From Sorangium sp051521495 (lineage in GTDB: Bacteria; Myxococcota_A; Polyangia; Polyangiales; Polyangiaceae), in NCBI RefSeq assembly GCF_051521495.1, contig NZ_CP150355.1:9052001-9116000 (forward strand): a stretch of 64,000 nucleotides of DNA. Reading direction: 5' to 3'. The notes below the pieces were generated by a model, which ran no database searches, was not told the origin of the DNA, and saw nothing but the letters and a program-made list of their open reading frames with translations. Position numbers and translations under genes: made by a program. This document shows, one piece after another, positions 1-8,579 of this stretch. The first letter of the stretch is position 1; every line of letters starts with the position of its first letter.

Positions 1-392
1 TTGGTCTTGACCGTCATGACGCCGCCGTTCTCGATCTCGCTGATGTACTCGACGTTGAAGTCGAGCGTCTTCTTCAGGTTGCGCTCGTAGGCCTTGCGCA
101 CGAGCTGCTTGAGGAGCTCGCTGAACTGCTTCTTCTCGGCGTCGGTCCGGGCGGCCCACTCGCTGCCGAGCGAGCTCTCCGCCAGCGCCGAGTAATCGAG
201 CATCTCGTCGAAGACCGCGCCGACCTTCTTCTGGCTCTCGCCCCCTCCCTTCTTCAGGAGGTCGAACAGGACCGCCTGCTTGGCCTTGACGACGTCCGTC
301 GCCGGCCCGGCGCTGGCGAGGCCCACCTGGCCGAGCGTGAGCGCGAGCAGCGAGAACGTCGCCGCGAAGAGATGGTTCATCCTGCGTGTCAC
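1..392 (-). CDS. MlaC/Ttg2D-like periplasmic phospholipid-binding protein (3' end outside window)
   Basis: Only the N-terminal ~130 residues are present; the gene runs off the left edge. The product starts with a basic stretch and a hydrophobic signal peptide ending in ALA-like residues (LASA), then a helical region with FDEMLDYSALAESSLG and FSELLKQLVRKAYERNL. This matches the MlaC/toluene-tolerance Ttg2D family, which carries phospholipids between outer and inner membranes. I chose the GTG at 392 because an AAGGAG lies 8 nt upstream of it; the in-frame ATG at 380 is too far from any such site. It lies 364 bp downstream of pilS on the same strand. The family call rests on the N-terminal pattern only. 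Confidence 0.72.
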   Translation of the reverse strand, partial: MTRRMNHLFAATFSLLALTLGQVGLASAGPATDVVKAKQAVLFDLLKKGGGESQKKVGAVFDEMLDYSALAESSLGSEWAARTDAEKKQFSELLKQLVRKAYERNLKKTLDFNVEYISEIENGGVMTVKT

Positions 393-756
393 GTATGGTT
401 CTCCTTCTATGCCTGCGGGCCGCGAGCGCGCCTCGGGACGCTTCTACTGCTCACCCTGTCGTTCCGCAAACGCATGGCAAGCGGCCTGCCATGTCGGAGG
501 CGGGGCCCGGCGGCCCGCCCACGTCCCGCCCCGCTCTCCATGAACACCGCGAAAAGAGACAGCAATCCGTCGGCGCTGGCCCGCTCCCCAGGGGCAGACG
601 ACGGCCTTGGCGACCTATTCATCCGCAGGAGCGAGCTACCCCGCGATCTCTCGCGGAGCGCCGGGGGGAAGCACGGGGGCGACGCAGGCGGAGCGTGAAC
701 GGAGCGCCACGCGCCCGGTGTGACGTGCGGCGAGCGCGGCGGCGAGGGCTCCGCGG
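393..756. other. Intergenic region between pilS and the MlaC-like gene
   Basis: No convincing coding region is seen. The one notable item is a hairpin or dyad at 473-493 (CATGGCA, 7-nt loop, TGCCATG), about 80 bp upstream of the MlaC-like start. It could be an operator or an attenuating hairpin. No clear -35/-10 pair was recognised. Confidence 0.5.
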
Positions 757-2250
757 TCAGCCCGCCGACCGCGATCGCGGGGCGAGCTGCGCGGCGGCCG
801 CGGCATCTGCGAGGCGCTCCGCGTCGCCTGCCTCGGGCGGCCGGTCCGGGATCCTCACCCGGAACGCGGTGCCCTCGCCCTCGCGGCTGTCCACCTCGAT
901 CGCGAAGCCGTGATCGTCGAGGATCCGCTTCACCACGGCCAGGCCGATGCCCATGCCGTGCGTGCGCGTCGTGAAGAACGCGTCGAAGAGCCGGTCGCGG
1001 GCGCCCGCGGGGATGCCTCGCCCCTGATCGCGGATCTCCAAAAGCCAGGCGCTCGCGTCGTGCCAGAGGCGCACGGTCACGACGGCGCCCGCCGAGCTCG
1101 CCTGGATCGCGTTCCGCACGAGGTTCCAGACGACCTGGCGCATCTGGGCCGCGTCGGCGGTCACGGGCGCGGACGGCGGCCCCTCGAAGCGGACCTCGAC
1201 GTCGCCGCCGCGGCCCGAGCGCCCCGCGAGCACGACAACGTCGCGGGACGTCGCCGAGAGATCCACGCCCTCGAGCGCCGGCACCCGCGGGCGCGACAGA
1301 TCGAGCATGTCGCCCACGAGGTCGTTGAGGCGCGCCGTCTCGCGCTCGATGATCTCGCAGAGCTTGCGATCCTCGTCGGAGAGCGTCCCGCCGGTGCGCA
1401 GGAGCTCGATGGAGCCCGCGATCGAGCCGAGCGGGTTCCTGATCTCGTGGGCCAGCCCCGCGGCGAGGCGGCCGAGCGCCGCGAGCCGCTCGGCCTGCTC
1501 CGCGCGCGCCGTGGCCTGCACGAGTCGGCCGCCCGTCGCGCGCAGCCGCTCCGCCAGGTAGCTCGCGAGCAGCGTCACCACCACGATCGCGAGCAGGTTG
1601 ACGAACATGGGGTAGCGGAGCTCGCTCCACTGCGTGACGTACGCCCCGGAGGGCTGGTCCGGCGGCACCCCGACGAGCTGCAGCCCGAGCGCGGCGCACA
1701 GGACGAGGTACGCCGACGCCCCCGACGCCGCGGCGACGATCGCGCCGGGGAGCCCGAGGAGGATCGCGCCCGTCAGGCAGGTCAGCCCGTAGAGCGACGT
1801 CGCGCCGCTCGTGGCCCCGCCGGTGATGTACACGAGCGCGGTCCAGGTGATCTGATCGGTCACGAGCTGCGCGCGGGCGATCGCGCGGAGCGAGCGGTTC
1901 ACGCGCAGGAACACGGCGTAGATGCCCGAGACGCCGTAGGCGGCGGCGACCGTGACGAGCGCGACGATGCTGGAGAAGCTCCCGGGGGTGAAGCCGCCGA
2001 GGTACACCGCCGCGGTCACGACGAGGAAGACCGTGAGCACCGCGAGGCGCAGCGCGATGAGCCAGGTGAGCCGGCTCGCGAGCGGCGCCTCCGCGCCGCC
2101 GGGAGCGCCGGGCGGGAGCGCCGCAGCGGAGGACGAGCCGCGGGCGTCGCGGGCGTCACGGACGTCGGTTGACGGCCCGGCCTCGACGTGATCTCGCGGC
2201 GCCCCGGCCTCGTCGCCCGGGCTCGCCGGGGAGGCCGCGGGCGACATCAC
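757..2250 (-). CDS. pilS: PilS-like membrane sensor histidine kinase
   Basis: A 497-residue sensor kinase. A ~55-residue disordered N-terminus is followed by about six membrane segments (roughly residues 60-232), a short linker and a complete kinase core. The core has the H-box HEIRNPLGS with phospho-acceptor His268, the N-box NLVRNAIQ, DQGRGIP and GMGIGLAVV. It starts at GTG 2250, overlapping the pilC stop by 4 bp (GTGA), with ATG 2247 as alternative, so translation is probably coupled to pilC. In myxobacteria PilS sits beside PilC and signals to the sigma-54 activator PilR to set pilin level. Kinase identity is secure; the pilS name rests on topology and neighbour. No pilR or pilA follows within this window. 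Confidence 0.8.
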   Translation of the reverse strand: MMSPAASPASPGDEAGAPRDHVEAGPSTDVRDARDARGSSSAAALPPGAPGGAEAPLASRLTWLIALRLAVLTVFLVVTAAVYLGGFTPGSFSSIVALVTVAAAYGVSGIYAVFLRVNRSLRAIARAQLVTDQITWTALVYITGGATSGATSLYGLTCLTGAILLGLPGAIVAAASGASAYLVLCAALGLQLVGVPPDQPSGAYVTQWSELRYPMFVNLLAIVVVTLLASYLAERLRATGGRLVQATARAEQAERLAALGRLAAGLAHEIRNPLGSIAGSIELLRTGGTLSDEDRKLCEIIERETARLNDLVGDMLDLSRPRVPALEGVDLSATSRDVVVLAGRSGRGGDVEVRFEGPPSAPVTADAAQMRQVVWNLVRNAIQASSAGAVVTVRLWHDASAWLLEIRDQGRGIPAGARDRLFDAFFTTRTHGMGIGLAVVKRILDDHGFAIEVDSREGEGTAFRVRIPDRPPEAGDAERLADAAAAAQLAPRSRSAG

Positions 2251-3464
2251 TCTGCCTTGATCTTGCCGGCGAGATCGAAGATCGGCAGGTACATCGAGAT
2301 GAGCACGATGCCGACCATGCCGCCGACGATGACCATGAGGAGCGGCTCGAGCAGCGACGTCAGCGCGGAGACGGCGACGTCGACCTCCTCTTCATAGAAG
2401 TCGGCGATCTTGTTGAGCATCGTGTCGAGGGCGCCGGTCTGCTCGCCGACCGCGACCATCTGCACGACCATGCCAGGGAAGACCTGCATCTCGCCCAGCG
2501 GCTCGGCCATGTTCTTCCCCTCGGAGATCTTCTGGCGCGAGTACATGAGGCCCTCCTCCACGACGACGTTGCCGGCCGTCTTCGCGACGATGTCGAGCGC
2601 GTCGAGGATCGGCACGCCGGAGCCGAGCAGCGTGCCGAGCGTGCGGGAGAACCGCGCCACGGCGATCTTCTGCATGACCGGGCCGATGATCGGGAGCCTC
2701 AGCACGAGGCGGTGCACCATCCGCTTACCGGACGGCGAGCGGTAGAAGTACGTCCCGCCGACGATCGCGGCCACGGTGATCACGGCGATGAGCGGGAGGT
2801 AGGTCACGAACGCCTTCGAGGTCGCGATGACGATCTTCGTGAGCTGCGGGAGCGCGTCCTTCGCCCCGAACTCCGCGAACATCGTCTCGAAGGACGGGAT
2901 GACGAACGACATCAGCACGACCATGACGACGATCATGATCACGATGACGGCGATCGGGTACGCGAGCGCGCCGCGCACCTGACGCGCGAGCTTCACCCGC
3001 TTCTCGATGTAGATCGCGAGCCGGTTCAGGATGCTGTCGAGGATGCCGCCCACCTCGCCGGCCTGGACGAGGTTGACGAACAGGTCGTCGAAGATCTTCG
3101 GGTGGCGCCGGAGCGCGTCGCTGAAGGTGGCGCCCTGCTCGACCGTGTTCTTGATGTCGCGCAGCGCCGCCTGGAAGATCTTGTTCGGCTCCTGGTTCGA
3201 CAGGATCTCGAGGCACTGGACCAGCGGGAGGCCCGCGTCGATCATCGTCGCGAACTGGCGGATGAACTTGACGAGGTCCTTCGGCTCGACGCCCGAGCCG
3301 AAGCTCAGGCCGAGGTTGAGCTGGACGCCCTTCTTCTTGACCCGGGTGGGGTTGAGCTGCTGAGCGCGGAGGCGGTTCTGCACCGCCGCCTCGTTCTCGG
3401 CCTCCATGGTGCCCTTCCGGATCTCTCCGGTGCGGCCGCGCGCCTCCCAAACGAACTCCGCCAT
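2247..3464 (-). CDS. pilC: Type IV pilus inner-membrane platform protein PilC
   Basis: A 405-residue GspF/PilC-family protein. It begins MAEFVWEARGRTGEIRKG, the usual N-terminus, and carries two copies of the cytoplasmic helical domain (FATMIDAGLPLVQCLEIL and TLGTLLGSGVPILDALDI). Each is followed by membrane segments (about residues 165-235 and 375-400). PilC is the platform on which the PilB/PilT ATPases extend and retract the pilus. I chose ATG 3464 because upstream in-frame codons do not resemble the family. The length equals the usual ~400 residues. It is first in an overlapping pair with the downstream sensor kinase; its promoter must lie in the repeat-bearing region 3465-4332. Confidence 0.93.
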   Translation of the reverse strand: MAEFVWEARGRTGEIRKGTMEAENEAAVQNRLRAQQLNPTRVKKKGVQLNLGLSFGSGVEPKDLVKFIRQFATMIDAGLPLVQCLEILSNQEPNKIFQAALRDIKNTVEQGATFSDALRRHPKIFDDLFVNLVQAGEVGGILDSILNRLAIYIEKRVKLARQVRGALAYPIAVIVIMIVVMVVLMSFVIPSFETMFAEFGAKDALPQLTKIVIATSKAFVTYLPLIAVITVAAIVGGTYFYRSPSGKRMVHRLVLRLPIIGPVMQKIAVARFSRTLGTLLGSGVPILDALDIVAKTAGNVVVEEGLMYSRQKISEGKNMAEPLGEMQVFPGMVVQMVAVGEQTGALDTMLNKIADFYEEEVDVAVSALTSLLEPLLMVIVGGMVGIVLISMYLPIFDLAGKIKAE

Positions 3465-3660
3465 AATGCTCCCGGTCTTCTCCCTGGTCCACGGCGGGCC
3501 GAGCCGACGCGCCGGGGCAGCCCCGCCTCGGGGATGCCAGGATAAAGTTCCCTGAGGTCCAGGGTCAAAGACGGTGGGGCGTTCTCTGATCCAAGGGGCG
3601 GGGCGGTGGGGCGCGGTGCGACGGGGAAGGCAGGGAGAGGGCGTCGCGCCGATCAGCACG

Positions 3661-3904
3661 CGCCGGCGGGGGTCTCCGCGCGGCGGGGGCGGGCAGGCGC
3701 TCGGCCATCCGCCAAGACCGAGACGTGGCGCTTACGCCTAGAACACCGCCCGGCATGTCTCCCTTCGGGCCATGCCACCTGGAACGTTTCGTCGCGCGCC
3801 ACACAAGGCGCGCCCGAGACGTCGCGCCCCCTGAGACCGGATGGCACCTCGGTCGGTGCTCGCCGCGCCCACCCGCCCCCGCCGCGCGGAGACCCCCGCC
3901 GGCG
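3661..3904. repeat. MITE-like element with 33-bp perfect terminal inverted repeats
   Basis: Positions 3661-3693 (starting CGCCGGCGGGGGTCTCC) and 3872-3904 are exact reverse complements, separated by 178 bp. The interior has its own hairpin at 3794-3813 (GCGCGCC, ACACAA, GGCGCGC). There is no open frame with transposase features. The layout fits a miniature inverted-repeat element or a large structured intergenic sequence; no target-site duplication was identified. Confidence 0.6.
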
Positions 3905-3985
3905 CTCACCTCGATCCACCCCCGCCACTTCCATCAGATCCCGATGGCCCTGAGCCATGAGCCCGGATCGCAACAGCTCGCACAC

Positions 3986-4152
3986 GGACACGATGGCGGG
4001 TCATCAGGACAGGGTGGTGGGTCATCCGGACACGATGATGTGCCATCTGGACAGGGTAGTGGGTCATCAGGACACGATGGTGCGCCATCCGGACACGATG
4101 GTGCGCCATCCGGACACGATGGTGTGCCATCTGGACAGGGTATGTGTCACCC
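3986..4152. repeat. 21-bp tandem repeat array (8 units)
   Basis: Eight head-to-tail units begin at 3986, 4007, 4028, 4049, 4070, 4091, 4112 and 4133; the last is 20 bp. The consensus is GGACACGATGGTGCGCCATC plus one base. Units 5 and 6 are identical and the others differ at a few positions. Units alternate between a GGACACGAT type and a GGACAGGGT type. The 21-bp period is two helical turns, so bound proteins would sit on one DNA face. Coding use is unlikely because both flanks lack gene features. Confidence 0.8.
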
Positions 4153-4332
4153 GGACGTGGGGCAGCTCCACCCGGACGGCATAGGCCGCCGGCACGGGAC
4201 CGTGCGATGGCTCCCCTTGTCCGGAGGACGTGGCGTCCGGTCCGGGTGGGTCATCACAGCCCGACGTAGGCGAGGATGAGGCTCCACAGCTCACCGGACG
4301 ACGAAGCCGCCGGCGCGTGGTCGCAGCGAGAG

Positions 4333-5208
4333 CTAGCCGTTCCCGCGCTCTGCCACATAGCGAACCGCGCCGTGGACCTCGCGGAGGAGCGCGCCCTGCC
4401 GGCGCTCGACGCGCACGAGCTCCTGGTGGCCCTCCCACGCGCCGACGGGCGCGACAAGGACGCCCCCGTCGCTCAGCTGCTCCTCGAGCGCCGTGGGCGG
4501 CTCGGTCAGCGCGTACGTCACCGCGATCTTCCAGGGCCGCTCCGGCGGCGGCGTCCTCACGCGCGCGAGCACGCGCTCGGCGAGCGTGCGCCCGTCGCCG
4601 CACAGCAGCGTGACGCCCGCGCCCTCGCCAGACGGCCCGGCCCCGCGGACCGCGAGCGCTTCGTCGCCCCCCGGGCGATCCGGGCGCGCGCCGAGGAGCA
4701 GCGCCGCGCGCGCGTGCAGCACGGGGTCGATCTCGATCGAGGTGACGTGCCCGGTCGGGCCGAGGATGCGCCGCGCGAGCGCCGCCCCGTAACCGGTGCC
4801 CGTGCCGAGCTCGAGGAGGCGATCGCCCGGCGCGAGGCCGAGCAGGCTGTACGTGAGCAGGTACGCGTGCGGCGCGCTCACGGTCGCCTGCCCCGCGCGG
4901 TCGAGCGGCAGCGGGGTGTCGTCCGCAGACGCCGCGATGTCCTCCGGCAAGACGAAGCGCTCGCGCGGCACGAGCAGGATCGCGTCCAGGTAGCGCGCGA
5001 GGAACTCGAAGCGCCGCGCGAGCTCGGCCACGAGCGGCGTCCTCGCGACGCGCCCCGCCTCGGCGAGCTCGACGTCCCTCCCGATGACCTCGTCGAGCCG
5101 CTCGGGGACCGGCTCCCACCGATCGGGCCGGCGATCGTCGTACCTCGCTGCGAGCGCGGCGAGCGGCGCGACGGCGGCCCGAGGTTCGGTGCCCGTAGGA
5201 GAAGCCAC
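4333..5208 (-). CDS. Protein-L-isoaspartate O-methyltransferase family protein
   Basis: Predicted to methylate L-isoaspartyl residues with S-adenosylmethionine, beginning repair of aged proteins. The SAM-binding motif I reads LLELGTGTGYG (about residues 131-141). It is preceded by the PCMT-type loop ATVSAPHAY (about 108-116) and followed by VTSIEIDP, as in the family. A ~90-residue N-terminal extension precedes the catalytic domain. I chose GTG 5208, which has AGGA 6-7 nt upstream. ATG 5340 in the same frame would add 44 residues of unconvincing sequence and sit 8 bp from the divergent gene. The gene is monocistronic and divergent from the serine hydrolase. Specificity for isoaspartate is inferred. 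Confidence 0.8.
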   Translation of the reverse strand: MASPTGTEPRAAVAPLAALAARYDDRRPDRWEPVPERLDEVIGRDVELAEAGRVARTPLVAELARRFEFLARYLDAILLVPRERFVLPEDIAASADDTPLPLDRAGQATVSAPHAYLLTYSLLGLAPGDRLLELGTGTGYGAALARRILGPTGHVTSIEIDPVLHARAALLLGARPDRPGGDEALAVRGAGPSGEGAGVTLLCGDGRTLAERVLARVRTPPPERPWKIAVTYALTEPPTALEEQLSDGGVLVAPVGAWEGHQELVRVERRQGALLREVHGAVRYVAERGNG

Positions 5209-5348
5209 GGCGAGATCCTGAAACAGGACCGCCCGAGCCGCTCGATCTTTCGGGGAGCGCGGCGCGATTCTCCGCGCGTCGGCCAGCTCATCCGGCGCGC
5301 CGCCAGAGCTCGTTTGACAGGGGCGCCCCGCCCTCCTCATCCTCGGCC

Positions 5349-6491
5349 ATGACCCCCGTCGATCTCACGCCGGCCGCAGCGCTCGCGATCGATGCGCACC
5401 GCGCCGCGCCGTGCGCATGCGTCGCCGCGGCCGTACGCACGAGAGCCGACGTCCAGTACGGAGCGGGCGCCGCAGGGCGCATGTGGCTGGAAGGCAGCCC
5501 GCCGGCCGGCGCCCGAGGCGCGACGCCCCCTGCGGCGGCGGTCGACGCGATCTTCGACCTGGCGTCGGTGACGAAGCCGTTCACCGCGCTCGCGTTCGCC
5601 CGGCTCGCACGCGCCGGCAAGGTGGGGTTCGACGAGCCGCTCGGGGAGGTGCTGCCCGAGCTCGCGGGCACGCGCTCGGCGCGCGTGCCGCTCGAGCTGC
5701 TCGCCGCGCACCGCGCCGGGCTCGAGGCGCACCGCCCGCTCCATCCGCCCGGCGACGGCGCGCCGATCGATCCCCTCGGCGCGCTGCTCGCGTGCGCGAA
5801 CGGGCGCCGCGAGGAATGCGCGGGCGATCCGCCCGCCGGCGGGTTCCCGCCGGTGTACAGCGACCTCGGGTACGTCCTCCTCGGCGCCGCGGTCGCGCGG
5901 CGCGGCGAAGCCGAGCTCGACGAGATCGTCGCGCGGGAGGTGACGGGCCCCCTCGAGATCGCGGTCGCGCCGGCCCGCGCGCTCCGGCGACGCGATCCGC
6001 GGTTCGACGAGCGCGTCGTCCCCACCGAGGACGTCGCGTTTCGCGGAGGCGTGATCCGCGGCGCGGTGCACGACGACAACGCCTGGACGATCGCGCGCGA
6101 CGGCACGGCCGGGCACGCGGGCCTCTTCGGCGACGCCATGTCCGTGGCGCGGCTCGGGGTCGCGCTGCTCGAGGCGCTCGCGGGCGAGCGCCCGGAATGG
6201 CTCTCGCGCGGCGAGGTCCGGCGGCTGATCGAGCCGCGCCCGGGCGGGTCGCTGCGCGCCGGGTTCGACGGCAAGAGCGGCGAGAGGCCGAGCTCCGGCG
6301 CGCGCTTCGGCCCGCAGACCTTCGGCCACCTCGGCTTCACCGGGACCAGCCTCTGGATCGACCCGGAAGCGGAGCTCGTCGGCGTGCTGCTCACGAACCG
6401 GGTCCACCCGACGCGCGCCTCCGACGCGATCCGTCGCGCGCGGCCCGCCGTCTATGATGCGATCGCCGAGGCCATGGCGCGCGCGCGATGA
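5349..6491 (+). CDS. Beta-lactamase-related serine hydrolase (class C/DD-peptidase fold)
   Basis: A 380-residue protein with the SxxK catalytic tetrad SVTK (Ser73, Lys76) inside FDLASVTKPFTAL. The second motif is YSDLGYVLLG, where class C enzymes have YxN. The third is GHLGFTGTS, in the place of HTG/KTG. These place it in the penicillin-binding/esterase superfamily of beta-lactamase-like hydrolases. The substrate (peptide, ester or amide) cannot be told. No signal peptide is evident, so a cytoplasmic role is likely. It is transcribed away from the methyltransferase gene and followed by a strong hairpin terminator at 6518. Confidence 0.85.
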   Translation: MTPVDLTPAAALAIDAHRAAPCACVAAAVRTRADVQYGAGAAGRMWLEGSPPAGARGATPPAAAVDAIFDLASVTKPFTALAFARLARAGKVGFDEPLGEVLPELAGTRSARVPLELLAAHRAGLEAHRPLHPPGDGAPIDPLGALLACANGRREECAGDPPAGGFPPVYSDLGYVLLGAAVARRGEAELDEIVAREVTGPLEIAVAPARALRRRDPRFDERVVPTEDVAFRGGVIRGAVHDDNAWTIARDGTAGHAGLFGDAMSVARLGVALLEALAGERPEWLSRGEVRRLIEPRPGGSLRAGFDGKSGERPSSGARFGPQTFGHLGFTGTSLWIDPEAELVGVLLTNRVHPTRASDAIRRARPAVYDAIAEAMARAR

Positions 6492-6517
6492 CCCGGGGGC
6501 GATCGCGCGCGCGATGA

Positions 6518-6555
6518 CGCGGGGGCCATGGCGCGCCGCATCGCCCCCGCGTTTT
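6518..6555 (+). terminator. Intrinsic terminator after the serine hydrolase gene
   Basis: A 9-bp stem CGCGGGGGC/GCCCCCGCG (6518-6526 with 6543-6551) is followed directly by TTTT. It lies 27 bp after the stop of the serine hydrolase and before the GTG start of the kinase-like gene at 6591. Confidence 0.75.
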
Positions 6556-6590
6556 CGTGGGCCAGCGCGGAGCGATGCTAGGCTGCCGCG

Positions 6591-8570
6591 GTGTCACACG
6601 GCGCCGTCCCCGAAGAGCTGGGCCCGTCCTCCGGGCTGGTTCGCTCGCCCGCAGAGCCGCCGCGCGCGCCCGGCGAGCCGCGCCCCGCGGTCCAGCGCGA
6701 GCAGAGCGGCGCGGACGACACGCCGAGGCCGCCCGGCGCGAGCCCGCCCGAGCGGCCGGACGGCACGCCGAGGCCGCCCGGCGCGAGCCCGCCCGACGGC
6801 GCGCCGAGGCCGCCCGGCGCTAGGCCGCCCGGCCGCTCGGGCGACGCCCCGCCGCCCGTGTCCGTCAGGGCGCCCCGGCGCCCGCAGAGCCCCGCCGCGA
6901 CGCCGCGCTCGCTCCGCCAGAACGCCGCGCAGAGCGGCCGCTTCATCCGCGCGTACCTGACGACGTTCACCGTCCTCGCGAGCTACCTCTGGTTCTTCTT
7001 CCTGCGCCGCCTTTTCGGAGAGACGTGGGCGAACAACCGCGTGGACGAGGTCCACGCGAGGAACGCCCGCCGCATCGAGCGCACGATCGTCGAGCTCCAG
7101 GGCCTCTTCATCAAGGTCGGCCAGATGCTCAGCATCATGGCGAACTTCCTCCCCGCGACGCTGCGCGCGGGGCTCGAGGGGCTGCAGGACCAGGTGCCGC
7201 CGCGCCCCTACGAGGAGATCGAGGCGCGCATCGCCGAGGAGCTCGGGCGCCCCATCGGCGAGGTCTTCGCCCGCTTCCACAAAGAGCCGCTCGCGAGCGC
7301 GTCGCTCGGGCAGGTGCACGAGGCGTGGCTCATGGACGGCACGCGCGTGGCCGTGAAGGTGCAGCACCGCGACATCGACGAGATCGTCCGCCTCGACCTG
7401 ACCACCATCCGCCGCATCATGGCGATCGTCGCGCAGTTCGTCCCCGTGCAGGGGCTCGACGCCTACTACCACCAGATCCGCTCGATGATCCTGGAGGAGC
7501 TCGACTTCGTGCGCGAGGCCAGGAACATCGTCCGCATCGCCGACAACTTCGCGAAGCAGCCGCAGGTCCGGTTCCCCCAGCCCATCGAGGCCTACTGCAC
7601 GCGCCGGGTGATGACGACGACGTTCGTCGAGGGCATCAAGGTGGGCGACGTCGCGGCGCTCGAGGCGCACGGCGTCGATCGCAAGGCGCTCGCCCGGCAC
7701 ATCGTGCAGGTCTTCTGCCAGCAGATCTTCATCGACGGCGTCTACCATGCGGATCCGCACCCAGGGAACATGCTGGTCGGGCCCGACGGGGAGCTCATCC
7801 TGCTCGACTTCGGCGCGGTGGCGGAGCTCTCCCAGGAGATGCGCGAGGGCATCCCCGAGTTCCTCGAGGCCGTGATCCGTCGCGACACGGAGGGGATCAT
7901 CAAGGCGCTGCGCAAGATGCGCTTCTTCTCGCGGCGGGACGCCGTCGACGTCAGCGAGAAGGTCGTCGAGTTCTTCCACCAGCGCTTCCAGGACGAGGTG
8001 AAGCTCGAGTCGTTCAACCTGAAGGACATCAAGCTCGACCCGCAGAAGGGCATCGAGAGCCTGATCGACCTCAGGCGCATGAACATCGGCCTGAAGGAGC
8101 TCTCCGGCGCGTTCCACGTGCCGCGCGATTTCGTGCTGCTCGAGCGCACGCTCCTCCTCCTGACCGGCGTCTGCACGCAGCTCGATCCGGACCTGAACCC
8201 GATGGACGTCGTGCGCCCCTACCTGCAGGACTTCGTCCTCGGCAGCCGCGACTGGGCGCAGATCGCCCTCGAGGCGGCGAAGGACATGGGGATCAAGGCG
8301 CTGACGATCCCGGACGACCTGCGCAAGTACCTCACGCGCGCCAACCGCGGCGAGGCCGAGGTGAAGATCCGCGGCCTCGCCCAGGCGGCGTCGCTCGTCT
8401 ATACGGGGGTGCGCCAGCTGATCTATGCGGCGCTCGCGATCGCGGCCGGCTTCGCGGGGCTACAGCTCTACCTGGCTGGCCACGCGTCGCTCGCGCGCTA
8501 TTGCGTCTACGGCGCCGCCGCGGCAGGGGCGCTGCTCGCAGGGAGCATCCTGTTCACGAACCGAGGGTGA
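6591..8570 (+). CDS. AarF/UbiB (ABC1) family atypical protein kinase
   Basis: A 659-residue member of the UbiB/Coq8 family, linked to quinone biosynthesis or lipid export. The first ~110 residues are disordered and contain RPPGASPP-type repeats (about 46-80). The family signature KVGQ (residues 175-178, in FIKVGQML) is present. So are the nucleotide-binding Lys in VAVKVQ, EELDFVREA, the catalytic loop HADPHPGN and the metal motif LLDFGA. Two C-terminal hydrophobic helices (last ~55 residues) anchor it to the membrane, as in UbiB. It starts at GTG 6591 with a weak ribosome site. The 9-bp gap to the next gene suggests co-transcription. The proline-rich extension is unusual for the family. Confidence 0.9.
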   Translation: MSHGAVPEELGPSSGLVRSPAEPPRAPGEPRPAVQREQSGADDTPRPPGASPPERPDGTPRPPGASPPDGAPRPPGARPPGRSGDAPPPVSVRAPRRPQSPAATPRSLRQNAAQSGRFIRAYLTTFTVLASYLWFFFLRRLFGETWANNRVDEVHARNARRIERTIVELQGLFIKVGQMLSIMANFLPATLRAGLEGLQDQVPPRPYEEIEARIAEELGRPIGEVFARFHKEPLASASLGQVHEAWLMDGTRVAVKVQHRDIDEIVRLDLTTIRRIMAIVAQFVPVQGLDAYYHQIRSMILEELDFVREARNIVRIADNFAKQPQVRFPQPIEAYCTRRVMTTTFVEGIKVGDVAALEAHGVDRKALARHIVQVFCQQIFIDGVYHADPHPGNMLVGPDGELILLDFGAVAELSQEMREGIPEFLEAVIRRDTEGIIKALRKMRFFSRRDAVDVSEKVVEFFHQRFQDEVKLESFNLKDIKLDPQKGIESLIDLRRMNIGLKELSGAFHVPRDFVLLERTLLLLTGVCTQLDPDLNPMDVVRPYLQDFVLGSRDWAQIALEAAKDMGIKALTIPDDLRKYLTRANRGEAEVKIRGLAQAASLVYTGVRQLIYAALAIAAGFAGLQLYLAGHASLARYCVYGAAAAGALLAGSILFTNRG

Positions 8571-8579
8571 CGAGACGCC

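Larger units (their letters stand above)
3465..4332. other. Gene-free region upstream of pilC
   Basis: About 870 bp without a credible gene; open frames here are GC-driven shadows. It holds a 244-bp element with perfect inverted ends (3661-3904) and an eight-unit 21-bp tandem array (3986-4152). A further GGTGGGTCATCA copy of the array motif occurs near 4245-4256. Confidence 0.7.

Noticed and set aside
3957..4184. Repeat protein encoded by the 21-bp array
   Set aside because: All frames give short repetitive peptides because 21 is divisible by 3, but there is no ribosome site, no domain and no codon bias.
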